From: a virus
Strand: one strand, 5' to 3'
IMG/VR virus record: IMGVR_UViG_3300025096_000146
Coordinates: 1-22,758 of that record
DNA: 22,758 bases
The notes beneath the pieces were generated by a model that was not told where the DNA came from, ran no database searches, and saw only the letters and a list, made by a program, of their open reading frames with translations. Below, one piece after another: positions 16,373-22,144 of this stretch (positions are counted from its first letter, which is position 1; every line of letters begins with the position of its first letter). The position numbers were made by a program, and so were the translations under genes.

Positions 16373-16708
16373 TTACTTTTTTTTCTTTTTTCGCCAGCTT
16401 AGAGGGTTTAGATTTAATTCCTTTTGGTACCATTGCAGTTCCTCTTCCATTTTAGCATATCTTTGTTGTTCGTCTATTATATGTCTATCAACCAATTCAC
16501 CGATCTGGGCAGTTGAAGTAGCCATCCCGTCTTCAAGGGCTTCAATACGTGCGATAATATTCCAGAAACCATATACCAGCATCCCACACAAAACCAAAAT
16601 CTGTCCCAGCCATTTAATGTTGAAGGAGAAAACCATGTTATCATCCACGAGAGTTCCCCGATAGCTTCTGGCAGTGGCAGGTTTACCACTCACATTTCCG
16701 TTATCCAT
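16373..16708 (-). CDS. single-TM protein with coiled-coil and Lys-rich tail (holin-like)
   Basis: A 111-aa protein. The first 30 residues are polar, residues 33-51 form a hydrophobic segment (WLGQILVLCGMLVYGFW), then a helical, charged part (ARIEALEDGMATSTAQIGEL onward) and an end of KKKKK. A cationic tail after a TM segment is common in holins and pinholins, but the long coiled coil is also seen in spanins. The ATG at 16708 overlaps the 29-aa membrane gene by 19 nt. An internal start near MVFSFNIKW is possible because no strong Shine-Dalgarno marks the first ATG. Confidence 0.7.
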   Translation of the reverse strand: MDNGNVSGKPATARSYRGTLVDDNMVFSFNIKWLGQILVLCGMLVYGFWNIIARIEALEDGMATSTAQIGELVDRHIIDEQQRYAKMEEELQWYQKELNLNPLSWRKKKKK

Positions 16709-16779
16709 ATAAAAAAATATATCATTATAACAATAAAGGCAATGTAAATAAGCCAGAATTTGTATTCTTTCTCATCCAT
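16690..16779 (-). CDS. 29-aa single-TM mini-protein
   Basis: A short frame MDEKEYKFWLIYIAFIV followed by IMIYFFIWITEM and TGA. About residues 9-26 form one continuous hydrophobic helix after a charged N-terminus (MDEKEYK), a typical small membrane peptide. It overlaps the next TM gene by 19 nt in a different frame, and it is the first gene of the lysis-like cluster. AAGG occurs 10 nt before the ATG, a modest ribosome site. It may modulate a holin or be a holin itself. The hydrophobic helix is unlikely by chance, but function is unknown. Confidence 0.55.
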   Translation of the reverse strand: MDEKEYKFWLIYIAFIVIMIYFFIWITEM

Positions 16780-16821
16780 TTAAGTCAAACCTTATTACGT
16801 ATAGCCTATTGTCCACTTTCG

Positions 16822-16841
16822 CTATTCTAGGGGTAGAATAG
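16822..16841. repeat. 8-bp perfect inverted repeat (hairpin)
   Basis: Arms CTATTCTA and TAGAATAG around a GGGG loop, within the 120-nt gap between the ART-like gene and the 29-aa gene. A GGGGT/ACCCC pair lies nearby at 16850-16875. No T-run follows on either strand, so it is not a standard terminator. It may be an operator, attenuator or mRNA processing site. Confidence 0.45.
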
Positions 16842-16899
16842 GGCCAAATAGGGGTAGTTGTGACACCCCACCTATTGTTATCAATCTTTATTTTCTTTA

Positions 16900-17823
16900 T
16901 TACCACTGGTAAGGTTCCCATTCAAATTTACGCCGCTTAAAAGGATCAAAGCTATAAGTTGGAGACGACATTAACTTGTCAAATTCTCTGGTTGTTAAAA
17001 GCTCCCGACCACCTAATGCCTTCATTTCCCGTCTTGCATCTTTACTCATCATAATTGGAATGTCCCTATCCAAAATCCTATGTAATAAATTTGCCCTATT
17101 CGTAGTAAGACGAGGGATTTCTGACTCTAAGGCTTTTTTTGGGAATTTAAGAAAATCTATTAATTTTATATCACTAACTGGTAACGACCCCGCTATCCTT
17201 TCTTCAAATTCAAAACGTGGATTCATTTGATAGGGGTAATAACCATGTATTTCTTTATACTTGCCAATAGGAATCACGCTCTCTGATGTTTTCCGATAAT
17301 GACTCTCAGTAAATGGTTTTATATTATAGCCCTTCCTAATTAAATCATCCCTATCCATAATAAACCTAACATCAGTTGGCACGTGCTTATGCGGCCTACT
17401 TGCAAACTTTGGGTCTCTAGTGACAGAAAAACCCCTTGGTTTAACAATACCAACGGGCTTCGCTGATGGGAAAGAGCCGCTGGGGTTAATCTGTCCAGAT
17501 TTTAAAATTGCCTCTGCCCTTGGCTGTGATGTAAAATGATAAAGCGGATTCTTTAATCCAATTTTCTTTATCGTCTTCATAAGGTCTGGTATCTTCTTAG
17601 CCGCTATCAAAGGAGAAAAGGCAACATTGGCAACAACATCATCCATACCGCCTATAAACTCAGGACTCTTATCCTCATAAATAGCACCATACATCTTTTC
17701 CTTCTTCTCCTGCTCATCAAGCTTAGACTGAAAAATTAAATTATCTACATTGCTGTGAACATTTGTAGATACTGGATTCATAAATGGTGTACTCATGTCC
17801 AGTAATGTTCCTTTCGGCGGCAC
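16900..17823 (-). CDS. ADP-ribosyltransferase-like phage protein (candidate)
   Basis: A 307-aa protein with an H-S-E-like pattern of the ART superfamily: PLYHFTSQPRAEAILKSG (residues 93-110, His-96), GFSVTRDPKF (131-140), then DVRFIMDRDDLIRKG (151-165), and FEFEERIAG with Glu-205/207/208 (204-212). The first block resembles the NAD-binding start YHxTs...IL.sG of ART folds, and ExE is where the catalytic Glu sits in many. Such enzymes modify host proteins or nucleic acids; if it is in the virion it would be an injected effector. The start is GTG at 17823, one base after the terminase small stop; ATG at 17796 is an alternative start (MSTPFMNPV). The fold is inferred from motif layout and is not proven. 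Confidence 0.55.
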   Translation of the reverse strand: MPPKGTLLDMSTPFMNPVSTNVHSNVDNLIFQSKLDEQEKKEKMYGAIYEDKSPEFIGGMDDVVANVAFSPLIAAKKIPDLMKTIKKIGLKNPLYHFTSQPRAEAILKSGQINPSGSFPSAKPVGIVKPRGFSVTRDPKFASRPHKHVPTDVRFIMDRDDLIRKGYNIKPFTESHYRKTSESVIPIGKYKEIHGYYPYQMNPRFEFEERIAGSLPVSDIKLIDFLKFPKKALESEIPRLTTNRANLLHRILDRDIPIMMSKDARREMKALGGRELLTTREFDKLMSSPTYSFDPFKRRKFEWEPYQW

Positions 17824-17824
17824 T

Positions 17825-18586
17825 TCAACTATTCTCCTTTAACTCTTTCGGCTTTTCCTCAGGGAGAAGGCCTGCGCTAAATGCGTTTAGCTTATCCCTG
17901 CTGAATCCGGTAAATTCCTGTATCAAAGCTACTGAATCCACTTTTTTATCGGTAGTTAAAAGACCTGATATCTTCATCAGCGTCTCCAGAGCACGGAGTT
18001 TGTCTCCGTCTCTGGAGCTTTCCTTATCAATAATATCCTTGGCATTCTCTAAAAGATACTTCTTAGTACAGCCAATCTCAGACATTAACATTTCTACTTC
18101 TTTATCCACTAGATTTCTCACCTCTTTGCTTCTTAATAAAAGTTTTGCACTGCTAATAGAATAATCTTTACTCTTTGCGTTGGGATGCGACTTCTTATAA
18201 GCATCCTCTAAATTAGCACCATAAGCTATATACTTGGCAAAATTACGCTTACTCTCAGTCATTGAGCCATCCTTTAAAGCATCATACCACTCTTTTTCAC
18301 CAAAACGATATATTGACTTCTTTAAACCACCCTTTAACTTATATGCATCACCAGTATTCACCATGCCTATAATAGTCCTTATGTAACTGGTATCCTGATA
18401 TTTCTTGCTGAAAGTACCACGCTTTAATACCTGTACCACCTGACCATCATCAGAAATACACCACTGACCCTCATCAGCATCCCTCCAGCTCTTAACTAAA
18501 TCAGCATCAGGATGAGACTGCCTGAATTCAGCCTCATCAGAATAAGCATAATGCGTAACCCCCTTTATCTTCTTGGTAAGAGCCAG
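17825..18586 (-). CDS. terS: terminase small subunit, probable CTG start
   Basis: A 253-aa frame. The C-terminal two-thirds fit a terminase small subunit: a helix-turn-helix-like stretch (SMTESKRNFAKYIAYGANLEDAYKKS, about residues 108-133), then KEVRNLVDKEVEMLMSEIG and a DKLRALETLMKISGLL helix for oligomerisation. It recognises packaging sites and feeds DNA to the large subunit. The first GTG at 18439 would give 204 aa, but the 49 codons before it are clearly coding (HYAYSDEAEFRQSHPDADL, then WRDADEGQWCISDDGQV). This frame has an in-frame TGA shortly upstream and no ATG, GTG or TTG there. CTG at 18586 gives MALTKKIKGVTHYAYS, lies 2 nt after the stop of the 82-aa gene and has GGGG 6 nt before it. 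A frameshift from that gene is the alternative. Confidence 0.8.
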   Translation of the reverse strand: MALTKKIKGVTHYAYSDEAEFRQSHPDADLVKSWRDADEGQWCISDDGQVVQVLKRGTFSKKYQDTSYIRTIIGMVNTGDAYKLKGGLKKSIYRFGEKEWYDALKDGSMTESKRNFAKYIAYGANLEDAYKKSHPNAKSKDYSISSAKLLLRSKEVRNLVDKEVEMLMSEIGCTKKYLLENAKDIIDKESSRDGDKLRALETLMKISGLLTTDKKVDSVALIQEFTGFSRDKLNAFSAGLLPEEKPKELKENS

Positions 18587-18588
18587 AA

Positions 18589-18837
18589 CTAACCCCAGTA
18601 AGCCGTGGAAGAATCAAATAACATCTCAGGACTATCAACATTCTCCAACTCAGGCATATTCTGTATACGGTACAATAACTCAGCAAATAAACCAATGTGC
18701 TTGGAAGTAGGGCTTAAAAGGTCTGTAACAGATACATCGTTAGATATCTCCTTACATCTCTTTAAATTAGACACTATGTCGTCAGTCTGAAACTCACCCT
18801 TCGTGGCTCTCTCAAATAATGTTCCACGCCTTTGCAT
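18589..18837 (-). CDS. 82-aa unknown protein, first gene of the leftward unit
   Basis: An 82-aa, mostly helical, mildly acidic protein (MQRRGTLFERATKGEFQTDD onward). No motif, membrane segment or known family is recognised. It precedes the small terminase; its stop is 2 nt before the proposed CTG start, so the two are likely translationally coupled or joined by frameshift. No Shine-Dalgarno is seen before the ATG at 18837, whose upstream sequence is only A and T. The true start may therefore be different, or the mRNA may have a very short leader. It could be a DNA-binding or packaging accessory, but nothing shows this. Confidence 0.65.
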   Translation of the reverse strand: MQRRGTLFERATKGEFQTDDIVSNLKRCKEISNDVSVTDLLSPTSKHIGLFAELLYRIQNMPELENVDSPEMLFDSSTAYWG

Positions 18838-18858
18838 ATAAAAATTTAATAAAAAAAC

Positions 18859-18885
18859 TTGACATGGCGGTAATATTAATATAAC
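18859..18885 (+). promoter_or_regulatory. rightward promoter candidate
   Basis: TTGACA at 18859-18864 is a perfect -35 match. TATAAC at 18880-18885 is the nearest -10-like box. The spacer is only 15 bp, shorter than the usual 17, so the call is weak. Transcription would run through the repeats toward the gene at 19640. Confidence 0.3.
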
Positions 18886-18907
18886 TTATCTTCGTCGTTT
18901 GTTTGAA
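18878..18907 (-). promoter_or_regulatory. leftward promoter candidate for the late unit
   Basis: On the minus strand, TTCAAA (18907-18902) and TATATT (18883-18878) are separated by 18 bp, about 40 nt before the 82-aa gene. The boxes overlap the rightward promoter candidate, so one promoter could block the other. The -35 is a partial match; a phage-specific promoter is equally possible. Confidence 0.3.
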
Positions 18908-18922
18908 AAGGTTTTTTAGATG

Positions 18923-18946
18923 TAGTACTATAGTACTATAGTACTA
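18923..18946. repeat. three tandem copies of palindromic TAGTACTA
   Basis: Three perfect head-to-tail 8-bp units. Each unit is its own reverse complement, so the array is symmetric and may bind a dimeric protein or open as an AT-rich element. Confidence 0.8.
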
Positions 18947-18951
18947 TTTTA

Positions 18952-18993
18952 TAATATTAGTAATATTAGTAATATTATAATATTATAATATTA
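18952..18993. repeat. tandem TAATATTAG / TAATATTA repeats
   Basis: Two copies of TAATATTAG are followed by three of TAATATTA, without gaps. Almost pure A and T, it should melt easily, as expected of an unwinding element beside an origin. Confidence 0.75.
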
Positions 18994-19031
18994 TAAATAG
19001 TATAATAGTATTAATAGTATATATATTATAT

Positions 19032-19068
19032 ATAGTACCGGCGAATCAATGTCAATAGTACCGGCGAA
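19032..19068. repeat. two direct copies of ATAGTACCGGCGAA
   Basis: Identical 14-bp copies at 19032-19045 and 19055-19068, with starts 23 bp apart. A shorter copy, ATAGTACCGGC, occurs at 21069-21079 in the other non-coding spacer. GC-rich islands in AT-rich DNA suggest protein-binding sites. Confidence 0.7.
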
Positions 19069-19106
19069 CCATTTTAACCTATTTTTAAGCTAAAATTCCA
19101 AAATAA

Positions 19107-19140
19107 GTGACCGCTCCCCCCAAAAGGGGAGGCGGTACAC
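19107..19140. repeat. GC-rich hairpin
   Basis: CCGC-TCCCC pairs with GGGGA-GGCGG across a short C/A loop, with GTG and CAC at the outer ends and one bulge. No T-run follows, so it is not a standard terminator. It could be a single-strand structure or a protein site. Confidence 0.6.
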
Positions 19141-19147
19141 ACTAATC

Positions 19148-19247
19148 AGGACTAAAGGACTAAAAAGAGTGATTTTTATAAACCTTCCTTATGTACGTAC
19201 GTGTAAGATAGTTTATAAAAAATGGTACTCTATAGTCCTACTGTCCT
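19148..19247. repeat. 100-bp imperfect inverted repeat
   Basis: Left arm 19148-19183 begins AGGACTAAAGGACTA and ends TTTTTATAAAC. Right arm 19211-19247 begins GTTTATAAAA and ends with AGTCCTACTGTCCT, so both ends pair with few mismatches. The 27-nt centre contains GTACGTACGTG, itself partly palindromic. A cruciform or long hairpin could form. It is the largest symmetric element in the window. Confidence 0.7.
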
Positions 19248-19587
19248 GTTCTTAAAAAAAAAATTTTAAAAAAATTATATTAGTATGTGTGCGTCTCTTT
19301 TATTTCGCACGGACTCCCCCCTAATCGGTTTCCAAGTTAGAATAATTGAATTGAGTTTTCGGAATTGAATTAATGCAGGTAAATAATTGAAAAGCAGGTA
19401 ATAAGGCCAATGTAAATAAATGTAATTAATTATGGAACTTATTATATATACACTCGTTAAATAGGAAAAGATCAAAAGGGGCACAGACTCGGCGAGTGCA
19501 CTGAGCAGGTATATTGCAATTCATGGGATGAAATACGTATCAGTTAACCATATACTGAGTGAATAAGATTGACGTGAATATGATCTC

Positions 19588-19614
19588 GTAATGATTACAT
19601 GGTGTAGTCATTAC
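19588..19614. promoter_or_regulatory. 12-bp inverted repeat before the DUF932 gene (operator candidate)
   Basis: GTAATGATTACA and TGTAGTCATTAC are complementary except for one position, around TGG. It lies 26 nt before the ATG at 19640 and just after a TTGACG box (19569-19574). The position fits an operator, or a 5' mRNA hairpin limiting translation. Confidence 0.5.
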
Positions 19615-19639
19615 ACTTAACTAAAATGGAGTCCATAAA

Positions 19640-20698
19640 ATGGATAATATAAATACTGTTCCTGACTTCAGGAATACTCAAGACCCTAACAATATCACAG
19701 ACCTTGCTTTCCAGAGCGTGGAAGTTCCAAGACCTGAAGAAACTCAGGAAATGGAGAGATCACAGGAAACTATATCTGTTGTACAGGATAGTCCGGTAAT
19801 TACTAACTCATTCGATCCTAATATCGATCCCTATATTGATATTGTCAAAGTTCCTTTGACTACTGAGCACGGTGGAGAATCAAGGGCTCATTCGATTAGG
19901 ATACCTGAGTGGAATGACCGGGAAATTGGTGTAGTTGGTGAAACTTACCTTTGTGTACCTAATAGTCAGATTGCTGACGTGGGAGCCCAAATACGGGCTC
20001 AGAGTGGTATGCAATGGAAAGAATCAAAGGTGTTTTTCGATGGTAAAGTATATCGTCGAACTTTTACCTGTGATGATGGTGGAATGACTGCTAGGGTTCC
20101 TGTAGTTGGTGATCTAATCTGTTTAGTAATGGAAGAGATGAACAGCTATGATAGTACGATTAAAGCAGGAATTCTCTGCTATTTCATGAGATTAGTTTGT
20201 TTGAATGGTATGAGATCAAAAGCATTCTCCTTTGGTCATACTTTCCGGCATTCTATGAATAATATTGACTGGGAGCAAGAAATTCACCAGTCAGTATTAA
20301 AATTGACAGGAAAAGAAGTGGCAATGAAACTCCCGGCCTTTGCTAATGCTTGCGGTACTCTCCAAGAATCAATAGATTTTCAGGAATTGAAAGTAATTTC
20401 TGAAAACAAAGACTATCTTGGAAAGTTACCAACCCAGCAATATGGGCAGATTGTAAAAAATATGCTTGTTTCTGGGAAGTATCCACAAAATGGTGATTCA
20501 TTCACCGGCTGGGATTTACTTAACTCTGGCACTGAGATACTCTGGCATCAAAGGAAGGTCACTCAAGGAGCTATAAAAAACAATAGCTTGGTAGTTGACG
20601 GTCTTCTGAAATACGGACAGGATACATGGGATAATCCAAATCCTGTAAATCCTAACCAGATGAGTATACCAATGGATGATAATCCAGCCCACTCATAA
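19640..20698 (+). CDS. DUF932-like phage protein
   Basis: A 352-aa protein. The N-terminal 60 residues are polar and disordered. The core has VFFDGKVYRRTFTCDDGG and VMEEMNSYDSTIKAGILCYFMRLVCLNGMRSKAFSFG: the NSYDST...RLVCxNGM pattern is the core of the DUF932 family found in phages and plasmids. The role of that family is unsettled; nucleic-acid-related functions have been suggested. There is no membrane segment. GGAG lies 9 nt before the ATG. It is the first gene of the rightward unit, behind a possible operator, so probably early and regulated. It is followed by a GC-rich stem-loop at 20715-20737. Confidence 0.75.
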   Translation: MDNINTVPDFRNTQDPNNITDLAFQSVEVPRPEETQEMERSQETISVVQDSPVITNSFDPNIDPYIDIVKVPLTTEHGGESRAHSIRIPEWNDREIGVVGETYLCVPNSQIADVGAQIRAQSGMQWKESKVFFDGKVYRRTFTCDDGGMTARVPVVGDLICLVMEEMNSYDSTIKAGILCYFMRLVCLNGMRSKAFSFGHTFRHSMNNIDWEQEIHQSVLKLTGKEVAMKLPAFANACGTLQESIDFQELKVISENKDYLGKLPTQQYGQIVKNMLVSGKYPQNGDSFTGWDLLNSGTEILWHQRKVTQGAIKNNSLVVDGLLKYGQDTWDNPNPVNPNQMSIPMDDNPAHS

Positions 20699-20714
20699 AC
20701 CCTAAACCTAAACC

Positions 20715-20737
20715 GGGGCGGGCCTTAAGCCCGCCCC
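20715..20737 (+). promoter_or_regulatory. GC-rich perfect stem-loop before the 45-aa gene
   Basis: GGGGCGGGC pairs with GCCCGCCCC around CTTAA: 9 perfect GC-rich pairs, 17 nt after the DUF932 stop and 3 nt before AGGAG of the next gene. There is no T-run, so it is not a standard terminator. It may stabilise the mRNA end, pause transcription, or control translation of the 45-aa gene. Confidence 0.65.
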
Positions 20738-20750
20738 ATAGGAGCATAAA

Positions 20751-20888
20751 ATGAAAGTTACTCGTAAGAAAAATAAAAAACGTGAAGATGGCAAAGGTAA
20801 GGGATTGCCAGATTTAAAACATCCTAATAAAAAGAAGAGAATCTGTAAAGGCTTTTCCAATAATGGGATGTTGGGAAGTAGAGATTAA
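20751..20888 (+). CDS. 45-aa Lys-rich basic protein
   Basis: A 45-residue frame, MKVTRKKNKKREDGKGKG onward, ending NNGMLGSRD. Lys and Arg dominate and there is a single Cys. It should bind nucleic acid or an acidic host target; no domain is recognised. AGGAG lies 7 nt before the ATG, a strong ribosome site, and a structured terminator follows right after the stop. It is between the DUF932 gene and a repeat-rich spacer, so it ends the first rightward operon. Confidence 0.8.
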   Translation: MKVTRKKNKKREDGKGKGLPDLKHPNKKKRICKGFSNNGMLGSRD

Positions 20889-20889
20889 T

Positions 20890-20946
20890 AGGAGAGCCCG
20901 CCAAGACCTGAGCAAGTCATAAAACTGCTCACTCTCCTCTTTTTTA
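20890..20946 (+). terminator. two-arm terminator hairpin with U-run
   Basis: Outer stem AGGAGAG/CTCTCCT (20890-20896 with 20932-20938) encloses TGAGCA/TGCTCA (20909-20914 with 20926-20931), followed by CTTTTTTA. The two 3' arms are contiguous while the 5' arms are 12 nt apart (CCCGCCAAGACC). A factor-independent terminator is the plain reading. The bulged form leaves room for alternative pairing. Confidence 0.75.
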
Positions 20947-20962
20947 TATATATTTTATACCC

Positions 20963-21061
20963 TTGTGCACGTAGGTAGCCCCCGAATCACACAAAAAAAC
21001 CATCTTTTATAATATTGTGCACGTAAGTACTTAATTTATATGATATTGTGCACGTAGGCAG
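20963..21061. repeat. three phased TTGTGCACGTA repeats
   Basis: TTGTGCACGTA starts at 20963, 21015 and 21046. The 5-bp extension differs slightly (GGTAG, AGTAC, GGCAG). Start-to-start steps are 52 and 31 bp, near five and three helical turns, so the copies would face the same side of the DNA. They lie in the 378-bp non-coding spacer between 20889 and 21266, which also holds an ATAGTACCGGC copy (21069-21079). This looks like an operator cluster or phage promoter control. Confidence 0.65.
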
Positions 21062-21083
21062 TATTTTTATAGTACCGGCTTAA

Positions 21084-21114
21084 TTTGTGTAAATTGTAGT
21101 ATATTCCACACAAA
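21084..21114. repeat. 7-bp inverted repeat TTTGTGT/ACACAAA
   Basis: Arms at 21084-21090 and 21108-21114, spacer 17 nt. It lies after the TTGTGCACGTA cluster, before the gene at 21267. A binding site is possible; the arms are short and AT-rich, so chance is possible. Confidence 0.35.
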
Positions 21115-21196
21115 GCTTTATTTAATAACTTTATTATATAGGCACACCAGTACATTTAACCAGTTAAGGTTTTTTTATTATTTTCTAGTTTTTATG

Positions 21197-21266
21197 GGAA
21201 CTTTTTTATTATCTTATCGTATACGTAGTATGAAACAATTAAACAACAAGTGTAGGAGCTTAAAAA
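21197..21266 (+). promoter_or_regulatory. shared leader copy 1 before the Gp88-family gene
   Basis: Holds GGAACTTTT (21197-21205), then GTATGA, a CAA-rich stretch TAAACAACAA and GTAGGAG (21252-21258) ahead of the ATG at 21267. The same blocks recur before the gene at 22207. An A/C-rich, poorly structured leader ending in AGGAG should be well translated; the GGAACTTTT part may be a promoter box. Confidence 0.55.
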
Positions 21267-21860
21267 ATGTTAGTAAAAATTAGTAAAATGAGTGGAAAAT
21301 TGGAGGATATACCGGCGATCAATACGAATACTCTAAGTAATCCATTCTGTATAAAGATGAATAATTCCAAGAATGAAAACATTATTTGTACCAAGTGTTA
21401 TTCTGTGGAAATGTTAGAGACCTTTAGAAAAAACTGTGTACCGGCTTTCGAACATAATTCTAAAGTTCTTAGAGAGGCTGTAATTCCTGAAAGATATCTC
21501 CCTTTTATAAATAGTGCAGTTTTCCGGTTTAGTGGGCATGGAGAATTAATTAATTATACTCACTTAATTAATTTAATGAATATTTCACTTAAAAATAAAA
21601 TGACAACCTTTACCCTATGGACAAAGAGAAAAAACTTGGTTAATAGATATATAAAGGAATACGGTAAGCCTAATAATTTAATACTGGTATACTCTAACCA
21701 AATTATAAATAGTATAGCCAAATTACCGGCGAACTTTGATAAAACTTTCAACAATGTTTCAATAGATGATGATAGGGTGAATTGTTTTCAGAAGTGTAAA
21801 GACTGTTTACTGTGCTACACAAAGAACAACACAGAAACAATAATAGAAAAAGTAAAGTAA
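21267..21860 (+). CDS. Gp88-family Cys-rich phage protein
   Basis: A 197-aa protein. It opens with LVKISKMSGKLEDIPAINT, then NPFCIK, CTKCYS and HGELINYTHLINLMN, and TLWTKRKNLVNRYI. This order is the signature of the phage Gp88 family. There are cysteines at 28, 41 and 44, and a terminal cluster C173-x3-C177-x2-C180-x2-C183. These could bind zinc or an iron-sulfur cluster; CxxxCxxC spacing is shared with radical-SAM enzymes, but its C-terminal place is not typical. The family has no settled function that I can name. Strong AGGAG precedes the ATG, in a leader shared with the gene at 22207. Confidence 0.8.
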   Translation: MLVKISKMSGKLEDIPAINTNTLSNPFCIKMNNSKNENIICTKCYSVEMLETFRKNCVPAFEHNSKVLREAVIPERYLPFINSAVFRFSGHGELINYTHLINLMNISLKNKMTTFTLWTKRKNLVNRYIKEYGKPNNLILVYSNQIINSIAKLPANFDKTFNNVSIDDDRVNCFQKCKDCLLCYTKNNTETIIEKVK

Positions 21861-21886
21861 TTACATAAAATAAAGGAGTTGTAAAA

Positions 21887-22141
21887 ATGTATAAACAGAA
21901 CAAAAGAAGTTATTTAAAGGTAATTTATTTAAAAGGGTATAAATTGCTTGAATTCTGGATTGGATACTGGTTAGAAAAATGTGATCGTGGGGGTTATCGT
22001 GATGATGAATTCTACGACCCCTATAATGTGTTCTGGTTCGAGTTACGGTTTTTTGGTGTTGGCTTTGATCTGGAATATAATACAAGCAGGAAAGAGAATT
22101 TCGGCTTACGCTTGTATAAAATAATCAAATCGTGTAAATAA
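21887..22141 (+). CDS. 84-aa aromatic-rich unknown protein
   Basis: An 84-aa basic protein with many Tyr, Phe and Trp residues (EFWIGYWLEKCDRGGYRDDEFYDPY, then VFWFELRFFGVGFDLEY). The end is a basic IIKSCK segment. No family is recognised. The hydrophobic parts are short, so it is more likely a compact soluble fold than a membrane protein. AAAGGAG lies 8 nt before the ATG, and it sits 26 nt after the Gp88-family gene in the same direction, so it is probably co-transcribed. Confidence 0.75.
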   Translation: MYKQNKRSYLKVIYLKGYKLLEFWIGYWLEKCDRGGYRDDEFYDPYNVFWFELRFFGVGFDLEYNTSRKENFGLRLYKIIKSCK

Positions 22142-22144
22142 TTT

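Larger units (their letters stand above)
18838..19639. other. 802-nt non-coding divergent spacer (candidate origin/control region)
   Basis: It lies between the divergent units and has no convincing gene (the 69-codon minus-strand frame at 19275-19484 is AT-rich noise). It holds promoter-like boxes, two tandem-repeat tracts, two direct repeats, a GC hairpin, a 100-bp inverted repeat, A/T tracts at 19251-19280 (long A-run then T-run) and a 12-bp inverted repeat. This mix is common at phage replication origins and bidirectional promoters. Confidence 0.6.

Noticed and set aside
19275-19484. 69-codon minus-strand frame in the divergent spacer
   Set aside because: AT-driven Ile/Leu/Tyr-rich composition, no ribosome site, and it lies among repeats.
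18838-19639. tRNA gene or CRISPR array in the repeat-rich spacer
   Set aside because: The repeats are short, without regular spacer units, and no cloverleaf with a conserved T-loop (GGTTCRA) was seen.
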